A stretch of DNA of 7,678 nucleotides from Candidatus Cloacimonadota bacterium (lineage in GTDB: Bacteria > Cloacimonadota > Cloacimonadia > Cloacimonadales > TCS61): assembly GCA_030596265.1 (NCBI GenBank), contig JAUVKM010000092.1:1-7678 (forward strand), in the 5' to 3' direction. Shown in pieces: positions 1 to 5,841 of this stretch. A program made the translations under genes and the position numbers. The notes under the pieces were generated by a model. That model did not search any database and was not told where the DNA came from. It saw only the letters and a list, made by a program, of their open reading frames with translations. Position 1 is the first letter of the stretch, and each line of letters begins with the position of its first letter.

Positions 1-173
1 GTCAAGAAAAACTATTTTTAAAGTATTTATAGTTACTCAATAATCTTCGCTCTCAAGCTGATCCATCGAAATATAAGAAGTTTCATAAACTAAAAACTTT
101 TAAGCGAGACATGGATGAGTGAGATTGCAAAAAGAACCTATATCCTAATAATCAGGAAAATTCTGATCCACAT
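1..173. other. Left-edge stretch without a convincing gene
   Basis: No start-to-stop gene can be supported here. On the plus strand, codons 33-119 stay open and end in TGA; the translation has a plausible basic tail (ADPSKYKKFHKLKTFKRDM) but no start codon, and the same frame has a TAG at 30-32. The frame ending in TAA at 41-43 is also open to the left edge. This could be the frameshifted or decayed 3' end of a convergent plus-strand gene, or chance. A short imperfect hairpin (ATCAG, seven-base loop, CTGAT) lies at 151-167 and has no evident role. Confidence 0.3.
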
Positions 174-203
174 AAAAATGCCCTCCAGTTTACACCGAAG
201 GGC
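174..203 (-). terminator. Rho-independent terminator of the regulator/propeller operon
   Basis: Read on the minus strand, 203-180 folds into a ten-pair stem: GCCCTTCGGT pairs with ACTGGAGGGC, including two G-U pairs, closed by a GTAA loop of the GNRA type. After one A comes a run of five T (178-174). It starts 34 bases after the stop codon of the 562-residue gene, where a transcript end is expected. The stem, tetraloop and T-run are read directly; the terminator role is inferred from them. Confidence 0.88.
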
Positions 204-237
204 TAATTGCTAAAGGTTAAAGGATAACAGATTTCCT

Positions 238-1926
238 TTATTTCATTAAGATCATTTTCTTTGTGCTGGTATAGTTTCCAGATCTCATCTTGTAGAAATA
301 TATACCACTTGAAACCATCTTATTACTATTATCTTTACCGTTCCACACTGCACTATGATAAGCTGCTTCAAGATGTTCATTCATAAGTGTCTTAACTAGT
401 TGTCCTTTCATGTTGTAAATGTTAATTGAAACATGACCTGCTTCTTTTACTGAAAAACTGATCGTTGTTGTTGGATTGAATGGATTTGGAAAGTTGCCGG
501 TAAGTTTTGTAACCGATGGTGTTAAATTATCGTCTGAGGATACAAGTAAAGTCACAGTTACTATCCAAATTTGTTCATCACCATTCTCTGCTGTTACAGT
601 ATATTCAACCATGTCGGTAAAATCTTGAGGTGTTCCGCTTGCGGGATCGATTGTAGCAAGATCAGATATTCCGATTGTAGGAATAAGGATTGTAATATTT
701 GTTCCATCTGGGACGTCTATTTGAACAGTATGATTAATAGTATTAATTATTGTTTCTCCAATTTGCTCGGGGATAGTAAAAGATATTATGTCATTTTCTG
801 CAGAAGGAGGAGAGGTGGCATTTATTGCAAAGAATTTCATATTGTCATCATAACCGTATGCTTGAATTTGCGTGGCGTTTCCTGTTTCAAGATTTACTGT
901 ACAAAAGATACCTCCTGATGTTTCCAGAAAGAAAGTAGCATACATTATTCCTGAGCTTCTGTCATAAGAAAGACATTGATCTAACATAAGCCAACCTAAT
1001 CCAAAACTTCCGATTTCGGTTCCTACACCTGTTTCCATATCAATCTGCCAGAGTTTACGCTGTTGAACTTCTACACCATACAAAATACCTTCGGCATATT
1101 CTATGCTCATAAATTGCAGATTATTTATTTGACCAATAAACTCAGCTTCGAGTGTAAACGGATTCAAAGTATATAATCGAGGTTCTAATACTCCGGTTGT
1201 AGAAGTTGAAAAATAAAATTTATGATTATCGTAATCATAAGTAAAAGATGATATTGATTCGTTGGTTATGAAGTTATCCGAAGTTATCTCACCGAGAAGA
1301 ATATTCACGCCATCCGGCTGCATAAGATGGAATTCTCTGATAGAATTGTAAGAATATATCCCATACATCACACCTTCGGCAAAATCTGCTCCGCGTGCCC
1401 GATTTGAAAACGTTAAACCTACATCAGCAATTTGGGTATAATTCCCTGTTTCCAATTCTAATGAGCCAAAAGTTTTATCATCATACAAAACATATTTTAT
1501 AGCATAAGCTTCTTCAGTATAATCAAGCTGGATGATGTTACAACTTGCGGATAATACATCATTATCAGGATTCATATCATCATCAACAATTACAGTTGCA
1601 GTTATCGCATAAATCAAATCTGGATCATCTACTATCCACAAATCATCCATTGTTATAAATGTTTCTTCCCCTGCATTAAGGACAATGTTCGTAAAATTCT
1701 TTGTAAAGTCGTAAACATCTCCTATATAGTCAAAAATAACAACATTAACATCAAATTCATTTACTGCTTCATCACCGTAATTGTGGATTTTTACATTGGG
1801 AAAAATCTTCGCTGAAGTTCCATAATAGATTGTTCCTGGAAGAATCTCATTTATCCCCAGATCAATTTCTGCATACATAAATGATAATACTGCTAATAAG
1901 CATAGAATAATAATCATCTTTTTCAT
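238..1926 (-). CDS. Secreted β-propeller-like protein with CARDB-like, DUF5018-like and C-terminal sorting domains (562 aa)
   Basis: Residues 1-19 form a signal peptide (MKKM, hydrophobic core, MYA before E20). Residues 20-130 look like a CARDB/Ig-like β-sandwich. Residues 135-370 carry five repeats of the type LETGN.TQI / METGVGTEIGSFG at about 158, 204, 255, 297 and 346, a 42-51 residue spacing typical of β-propeller blades. Residues 378-459 are an Ig/cadherin-like domain resembling DUF5018 (PASGTPQDFTDMVEYTVTAE, then W.VTV). Residues 470-562 are the sorting tag: GNFPNPFNPTTT, YNMKGQLVKTL, SGIYFYK, KKMILMK. ATG at 1926 is preceded by GGAG (1939-1936) at nine bases. It is the last gene of the operon, 14 bases after the 952-residue gene. 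No catalytic motif is visible; a role in binding or adhesion at the cell surface is inference. The domain layout is well supported, the function is not. Confidence 0.9.
   Translation of the reverse strand: MKKMIIILCLLAVLSFMYAEIDLGINEILPGTIYYGTSAKIFPNVKIHNYGDEAVNEFDVNVVIFDYIGDVYDFTKNFTNIVLNAGEETFITMDDLWIVDDPDLIYAITATVIVDDDMNPDNDVLSASCNIIQLDYTEEAYAIKYVLYDDKTFGSLELETGNYTQIADVGLTFSNRARGADFAEGVMYGIYSYNSIREFHLMQPDGVNILLGEITSDNFITNESISSFTYDYDNHKFYFSTSTTGVLEPRLYTLNPFTLEAEFIGQINNLQFMSIEYAEGILYGVEVQQRKLWQIDMETGVGTEIGSFGLGWLMLDQCLSYDRSSGIMYATFFLETSGGIFCTVNLETGNATQIQAYGYDDNMKFFAINATSPPSAENDIISFTIPEQIGETIINTINHTVQIDVPDGTNITILIPTIGISDLATIDPASGTPQDFTDMVEYTVTAENGDEQIWIVTVTLLVSSDDNLTPSVTKLTGNFPNPFNPTTTISFSVKEAGHVSINIYNMKGQLVKTLMNEHLEAAYHSAVWNGKDNSNKMVSSGIYFYKMRSGNYTSTKKMILMK
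378..378. other. Ordinary loop of the 562-aa sorting domain (comparison site)
   Basis: Reference point for the insertion in the 952-residue protein: the loop between KGQLVK (residue 507 onward) and AVWNG is about eight residues shorter here than in its neighbour, as it also is in the 611-codon fragment upstream. It is listed only so the comparison can be located. Confidence 0.5.
457..795 (-). repeat. Copy A of duplicated Ig-like/linker/sorting-tag block
   Basis: Codons 378-490 of the 562-residue gene align without a gap to codons 758-870 of the 952-residue gene (2190-2528, constant offset 1733). By eye 98 of 113 residues are identical. At DNA level 557-684 differs from 2290-2417 at about five of 128 positions, and 587-636 is an exact 50-base match. 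The N-terminal parts of the two proteins are not alike, so this is a shared 3' module rather than whole-gene duplication. Confidence 0.9.
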
Positions 1927-1935
1927 AATGCTTTA

Positions 1936-1939
1936 CTCC
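1936..1939 (-). promoter_or_regulatory. Ribosome binding site of the 562-aa gene
   Basis: GGAG on the minus strand, nine bases before ATG 1926, lying entirely in the 14-base gap behind the TAA stop (1943-1941) of the preceding gene. The position supports the chosen start and a shared transcript. Confidence 0.75.
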
Positions 1940-1940
1940 A

Positions 1941-4799
1941 TTATTTCATTAAAATCATTTTTTTTGTTTGTTTGAGATTTCCACTTTTCAATTTATAGAA
2001 ATAGATTCCCGATGAAACAGGTTGATTATTGTCATCGGTTCCGTTCCAAACAATATTGTATTGTTTTCCCACTCGTCCTTCGATAAACTCAGGATGACAC
2101 AAGCTCGGTGAAAGATCTTTCACTCTCTGCCCTTTCAAATTATAAATTTCTAATTTTGCATCTTTAGAGTCCTGGTAAGAAAGATTAAATGAAATAGTCG
2201 TTGTTGGATTGAACGGATTAGGATAATTACCAATAAGCTTTGTAACCGATGGAATTAAATCATCATTTGAAGATACAAGTAAATTCACGGTTACTATCCA
2301 AATTTGTTCATCACCATTTTCTGCTGTTACAGTATATTCAACCATGTCGGTAAAATCTTGAGGTGTTCCACTTGCTGGATCTATTGTAGCAAGATCAGAT
2401 ATCCCGATTGTAGGAATGAGTGCTGTGATATTTGTACCATTTGGAACATTTAATTGAACAGTATGATCAACATTATCAATTACTGTTTCTCCAATCTGCT
2501 CGGGGATAGTAAAAGAGATTATATCATTTGCATTACTTACTACAGTAAGTTCTAAGAAATAGAGATCATCAGTAATTGAAATTGCCAGTACAACATTACT
2601 TTGAGGTGAATAATCCATATATTTTGATTTTGAACTCAGATCATAAGATTCTTCTCCGTGAATGATCTTATATGAAGTAAGAACTATTGGATCTCCATTC
2701 TCATCATTAAGAATTTGCAGTCCATTACCTGTTCCCTCAGCATCATAATCTATAGTTTCTAAAACTGTACCTGTTGCCGGATCAACTGTAACTAATTTTG
2801 CTCCTGTTTCTGCTACAGCATCTCCAAAAGTAATGTATTCAAAAGTATTGTTCACACTGTTATAATTCCCTCTTAAAGGTGCTGTTCCGGTAGAAGGGCC
2901 TGAATAAATAATAGAAGTATTTGCTCCATTTACATCTGCCACAGTATAAGTACTATTCCATGGATCTAAAGCCATTACATATTCTCCGTCATCAGAAAAT
3001 GTAAGGTGAACTGGAAAACTCCCAGCAGGAAAATCTCCAACTATTGTATTGGTTTCCGTATCCATAATTTGAACAACATCTTCATATGTAGAAGCTATGA
3101 AGAGAAATTCATCATCGGGTGTGAGCTTGATATTACAGAAAACTCCGTAACCAGAACTTATCCCGGAACCATTACCACAGGCAACTTGTGTTTCTAAACT
3201 ACTGGAAGTGCCATCTAAATTAATAACAAATATCCCATCTGAACTATCTCTCACATAAGCTTTCGTACCATCACTATTAACGGCAATAGAATTAAGACTA
3301 GTTCCAAGTGTGATCTCTGCTGCTATCGTTGCATTATTAATATCGATTATCACCAGTTCACTTTCAAAATAGGCAGTTATTACGAGTGCCCAGTTTCCAT
3401 CATTGGTAATTCTAATTTTTCTTGGTGCTCCATCGAAATCGATAAAGGAATCAATTGTTCTACTTGGGACATCAAAGATAGTAAGATTATGAGATAACTC
3501 GTTTACTATCAATGCCTTCTCACCATCAGGTGTAATTTTAATCCTGAATGGAGCATCACCTTCGGGTGGTAAGCCAACAGCTTCATAATTGTAAATTGTA
3601 ATATTAGAAAGATCAGAAAGGTCATAAAACAATAACCCTTCAAATCTTTCAAATGCATAAACTACTGCTTTATTTGTATTCGGTGAAATTGCTCCAAGCA
3701 TAGAGGATATAGATATAAGCTGACCTAAAATTGTTTCTTGTTCAAAATCTAGAACTGTAAATCTTGCCTGGCAGGAATAAACAAGGCTTCTATCTGCACT
3801 TGCTGCCACCCAGAATGGTGTGTAAGTTTGCGGAAACAAATTGAGTGTAGAAGTTGAGAAATTTACAATAGCACTTTTGTTATTCTGCATAGAGACAAAT
3901 GCTTTGTTCCCATCTTGATTTGCTATTCCGATTTGAGGAAACCATATTGGCTCTGCTCCGGTATTTACTGTTGTTATAAGAGAAAATGTACTCGTGCTGA
4001 TCTGATAAACATTATTACTACTAAATCCGATTATAGTGGAACCATCCCCGGATTTTGAAACATTTTTAACAGCAGCTGTAGCTATAGAATGATCAATTGC
4101 TCCGGTTACTGTATTATAAAAATTTATTCCATCATCCCAATCTCCAGCAACAACATAAGCACCATCATCGGTTACTGCAAATTTTGAGAATTTATAAATA
4201 TTCCTACCGTGGTAGAATGTAAAAGCACTGGATACCATTTTTACTGGAAAGTTGGTAATTGTGTTTTCGAGCTGTAATGTTGATAGATCAATAATCGCAC
4301 ATTCATCATTGTAATAAGCATCCGTATCACATCCGATATATGCTTTGTTCTGATTTAGCACAACAGATACAGGTTCACCATTCACGGCAATCTGAGCGGC
4401 AATACTGTTATCTGTTAAATCGATAATATAAACATCAGATGAAAGTGCACAAGGGACAACAGCATATTCATCATTAACTGCCAGAGAAATGGGATTTGAA
4501 CCGACAGTAACATTATCAATAACCAGTTCTGTAGCTGCATCGAAAATCGTAACATTTCCTGAAGCTCTATTAGCTACAAATATTTTATTACCATCCGGTG
4601 AATAAACCACCTCATTTGGGAAATCTCCTTCCGGTTGTTCGCCTACATTATAGACTTCTACTTCTCTCGATCTGTAATTCATTTCGTAATCACTTAATCT
4701 TTTTCCGTCTTCTCCGGGTAAAACTTCACTAAGTTCTTGTGCTGATACAATTGTAACCATAAGCAGTGAAACTAAAAGTAATAAGCATTTCGTTTTCAT
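1941..4799 (-). CDS. Secreted double YVTN-type β-propeller protein with DUF5018-like and C-terminal sorting domains (952 aa)
   Basis: Signal peptide 1-20 (hydrophobic core, VSA before Q21). Residues 48-750 are a long β-propeller region of YVTN style (KIFVANRASGNVTIFD, then PxSLAV-like strands; ITPDGEKALIVN; TETNTIVGDFPAGSFPVHL). It divides into two similar halves: YNVGEQPEGDFPNEVVYSPD (50-69) and the related PPEGDAPFRIKITPDG (411-426) each open a half, followed by matching V(A/N)..S.N.TIFD strands. Residues 758-839 are the DUF5018-like Ig domain, nearly identical to that of the next gene. Residues 850-952 are the sorting tag (GNYPNPFNPTTT, YNLKGQRVK, SGIYFYK, KKMILMK), interrupted by an eight-residue insert, CHPEFIEG. 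ATG 4799 has AGGAGA five bases upstream. YVTN propellers usually mediate binding on the cell surface; no enzyme motif is seen, so the substrate is unknown. Confidence 0.92.
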   Translation of the reverse strand: MKTKCLLLLVSLLMVTIVSAQELSEVLPGEDGKRLSDYEMNYRSREVEVYNVGEQPEGDFPNEVVYSPDGNKIFVANRASGNVTIFDAATELVIDNVTVGSNPISLAVNDEYAVVPCALSSDVYIIDLTDNSIAAQIAVNGEPVSVVLNQNKAYIGCDTDAYYNDECAIIDLSTLQLENTITNFPVKMVSSAFTFYHGRNIYKFSKFAVTDDGAYVVAGDWDDGINFYNTVTGAIDHSIATAAVKNVSKSGDGSTIIGFSSNNVYQISTSTFSLITTVNTGAEPIWFPQIGIANQDGNKAFVSMQNNKSAIVNFSTSTLNLFPQTYTPFWVAASADRSLVYSCQARFTVLDFEQETILGQLISISSMLGAISPNTNKAVVYAFERFEGLLFYDLSDLSNITIYNYEAVGLPPEGDAPFRIKITPDGEKALIVNELSHNLTIFDVPSRTIDSFIDFDGAPRKIRITNDGNWALVITAYFESELVIIDINNATIAAEITLGTSLNSIAVNSDGTKAYVRDSSDGIFVINLDGTSSSLETQVACGNGSGISSGYGVFCNIKLTPDDEFLFIASTYEDVVQIMDTETNTIVGDFPAGSFPVHLTFSDDGEYVMALDPWNSTYTVADVNGANTSIIYSGPSTGTAPLRGNYNSVNNTFEYITFGDAVAETGAKLVTVDPATGTVLETIDYDAEGTGNGLQILNDENGDPIVLTSYKIIHGEESYDLSSKSKYMDYSPQSNVVLAISITDDLYFLELTVVSNANDIISFTIPEQIGETVIDNVDHTVQLNVPNGTNITALIPTIGISDLATIDPASGTPQDFTDMVEYTVTAENGDEQIWIVTVNLLVSSNDDLIPSVTKLIGNYPNPFNPTTTISFNLSYQDSKDAKLEIYNLKGQRVKDLSPSLCHPEFIEGRVGKQYNIVWNGTDDNNQPVSSGIYFYKLKSGNLKQTKKMILMK
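2076..2099 (-). repeat. REP-like palindromic repeat core inserted in frame in the 952-aa gene
   Basis: Minus-strand codons 901-908 read CHPEFIEG, from DNA containing CATCCTGAGTTTATCGAAGG with TCCT/AGGA ends. This wording is familiar from short dispersed palindromic repeats seen between and within genes of many bacteria (commonly translated as CHPE(L/F)(V/I)EG). The 952-residue protein's loop between KGQ and WNG is 29 residues long, against 21 in both other sorting domains here. The eight-residue excess equals the 24-base core exactly, so the insertion keeps the frame. The family name is from memory; the length match is read directly. Confidence 0.65.
2190..2528 (-). repeat. Copy B of duplicated Ig-like/linker/sorting-tag block
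   Basis: Codons 758-870 of the 952-residue gene, the partner of 457-795. The similarity runs from NDIISFTIPEQIGET to NPFNPTTTIS without a gap. It weakens just upstream, where the propellers differ, and downstream, where the sorting domains diverge around the CHPEFIEG insert. The most conserved DNA is 2290-2417. Confidence 0.9.
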
Positions 4800-4804
4800 A
4801 ATTT

Positions 4805-4810
4805 TCTCCT
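4805..4810 (-). promoter_or_regulatory. Ribosome binding site of the 952-aa gene, overlapping the upstream stop
   Basis: AGGAGA five bases before ATG 4799. The TAG stop of the regulator (4811-4809) runs into this site as TAGGAGA, so ribosomes finishing the regulator end on the Shine-Dalgarno of the next gene. This points to one transcript and probable translational coupling. Confidence 0.85.
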
Positions 4811-5699
4811 ATTTTTTAATTTTTTCAAGAGAACTTTCATACTCTTTTAATTTTGTTTCCATCAATTCTTCTTTTCCAATTTTCCATATTTTAAATTCTT
4901 CACTCTGTTCCCATAGAAATTCCATCAAAGTATAATATCCCTCAACTGTAGTTTTTTGTTTAATCACTGTCATTGAAAGTTCATTATCTTCAGCAAGAGT
5001 AGATTTATCGGCTATCATTAGTGTTTTTTTATCAAAAATATTCATTTTCAAGGGGAGTTTATTAGCAATTCGAAATTCTCCGTCTTCTGTTGATTTTTGT
5101 TTTAAAATCTTAAAAACTATGGGTGGTGAATCTTCATTTACTTCATAGATAGTCCTACCTTCTCCACCTTTTTTCAAGAACGAATTGTAGATATCGTATT
5201 GTTCCTTCTGCTTCTTGAGAGTTGTTCCAGCAAAAGGAGGACGGCAGAGGCTGAAAAGTTCTAATCTTGAAGAATTCATAATGTCTAAATAAATATTATG
5301 AATGTTATCACTGCCGTGAATGATCTCAATGTATTCAAATGGCTCTTTTATGTTTTTAGTATTATTAAAAATATCTATCAAAGAATCTTTAAGCTCATAG
5401 CCGGATCTCAATTTTTCTTCTATTATATTTAATGTACGATTAATGCATGTTTCGGGATTAACAGCATTGAAAAATCTTTTGATTCCACTTTTTTTCTCAG
5501 AACAATATCCTTCACGGATGAGACTATTAATTACTTCATAAAGTTTATTCTGCCGGATGCCAGATAATTTGTGAAGTTCTGGTACAGAGACATCTTTTTT
5601 CTGAAGAAGCGCAATGTAAACTTTTGCACTTCTTTCATTCATTCCAAGATTCATTAAACCGTTTAATAATCTTAGATGATCATTAATTATTTCACTCAT
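4809..5699 (-). CDS. TrmB-family winged-helix transcriptional regulator (296 aa)
   Basis: Residues 12-80 match the TrmB-type winged helix-turn-helix: LMNLGMNERSAKVYIALLQ, then VSVPELHKLSGIRQNKLYEV (recognition helix) and INSLIREGYCSEK (wing). Residues 82-115 are a helical, charged linker able to form a dimerising coiled coil. Residues 121-273 resemble the TrmB effector domain (GSDNIHNIYLDIMNSSRLEL, later FRIANKLPLKMNIFDKKTLMIAD and a closing FLWEQSEEFKIWK). Residues 274-296 are a charged helical tail. In known members this C-terminal domain binds sugars or other small ligands and controls DNA binding; the ligand here is not readable. It has no signal peptide, so it is cytoplasmic. ATG 5699 follows a weak G-run. 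It is the first gene of an operon with two exported propeller proteins. TrmB proteins are best known from archaea but also occur in bacteria. Confidence 0.85.
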   Translation of the reverse strand: MSEIINDHLRLLNGLMNLGMNERSAKVYIALLQKKDVSVPELHKLSGIRQNKLYEVINSLIREGYCSEKKSGIKRFFNAVNPETCINRTLNIIEEKLRSGYELKDSLIDIFNNTKNIKEPFEYIEIIHGSDNIHNIYLDIMNSSRLELFSLCRPPFAGTTLKKQKEQYDIYNSFLKKGGEGRTIYEVNEDSPPIVFKILKQKSTEDGEFRIANKLPLKMNIFDKKTLMIADKSTLAEDNELSMTVIKQKTTVEGYYTLMEFLWEQSEEFKIWKIGKEELMETKLKEYESSLEKIKK

Positions 5700-5709
5700 A
5701 ATGTTTATA

Positions 5710-5723
5710 CCCCCCGTAGAGGG
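5710..5723 (-). promoter_or_regulatory. G-run ribosome binding site that may be masked in a small hairpin
   Basis: On the minus strand the bases before the regulator's ATG read CCCTCTACGGGGGG, then ten bases to ATG 5699. The G-run is a poor match to AGGAGG but is the only candidate. CCCTC can pair with GGGGG around a three-base UAC loop (four Watson-Crick pairs plus one G-U), which would hide the site and lower translation. This is read from pairing alone. Confidence 0.4.
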
Positions 5724-5732
5724 AACAGAGAA

Positions 5733-5754
5733 TATTATGCAAAATATTAGTCAA
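5733..5754 (-). promoter_or_regulatory. Possible promoter of the regulator/propeller operon
   Basis: TTGACT (5754-5749) matches a -35 box at five of six positions. Downstream lie CATAAT (5740-5735) and TAATAT (5738-5733), but the spacing to either is too short (9-11 bases), and TATTCT is 14 bases away. The -10 is therefore unresolved. A promoter must lie in this gap, because the preceding gene has its own terminator at 5776-5804. Confidence 0.4.
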
Positions 5755-5764
5755 GAATATTTTG
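5740..5764. promoter_or_regulatory. Perfect 9-bp inverted repeat, candidate operator for the TrmB-type regulator
   Basis: CAAAATATT (5740-5748) and its exact reverse complement AATATTTTG (5756-5764) are separated by seven bases (AGTCAAG). The spacer, read on the minus strand, contains TTGACT, the best -35 candidate. A third AATATT at 5731-5736 continues the series at 12-13 base spacing. TrmB-type dimers bind palindromes in front of the genes they control, so autoregulation is the natural inference. The symmetry is read directly; binding is not shown. Confidence 0.5.
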
Positions 5765-5775
5765 AAATGAAACAT

Positions 5776-5804
5776 AAAAAAACGAGTTTATTTCAACTCG
5801 TTTT
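5776..5804 (-). terminator. Rho-independent terminator of the upstream secreted-protein gene
   Basis: AAAACGAGTT (5779-5788) and AACTCGTTTT (5795-5804) form a perfect ten-pair stem with a six-base loop. On the minus strand the stem is followed by seven T in total (5782-5776, partly inside the stem). It lies 37 bases after the TAG stop at 5842 and separates that gene from the regulator operon. The plus-strand copy also has a short T-run, but no plus-strand gene ends here. Confidence 0.88.
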
Positions 5805-5841
5805 CTAAAAAGGATAATTCAAAATTTTAAGACATTCAAGA

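Noticed and set aside
151..167. ATCAG/CTGAT hairpin as a second terminator
   Set aside because: Only five pairs with a seven-base loop and no T-run on either strand; the strong terminator at 174-203 already accounts for the transcript end.
571..918. Plus-strand open frame of 115 codons
   Set aside because: It lies wholly inside the 562-residue gene on the other strand. Its translation is cysteine- and isoleucine-rich without domain features, and the minus-strand frame shows clear conserved motifs.
457..2528. Insertion sequence or transposon flanked by the two long direct repeats
   Set aside because: The repeats are coding modules in frame at the ends of two intact genes. There is no transposase and there are no terminal inverted repeats or target-site duplications.
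3006..3197. Plus-strand open frame of 63 codons
   Set aside because: Antisense to the propeller region of the 952-residue gene, with no ribosome binding site or recognisable motif.
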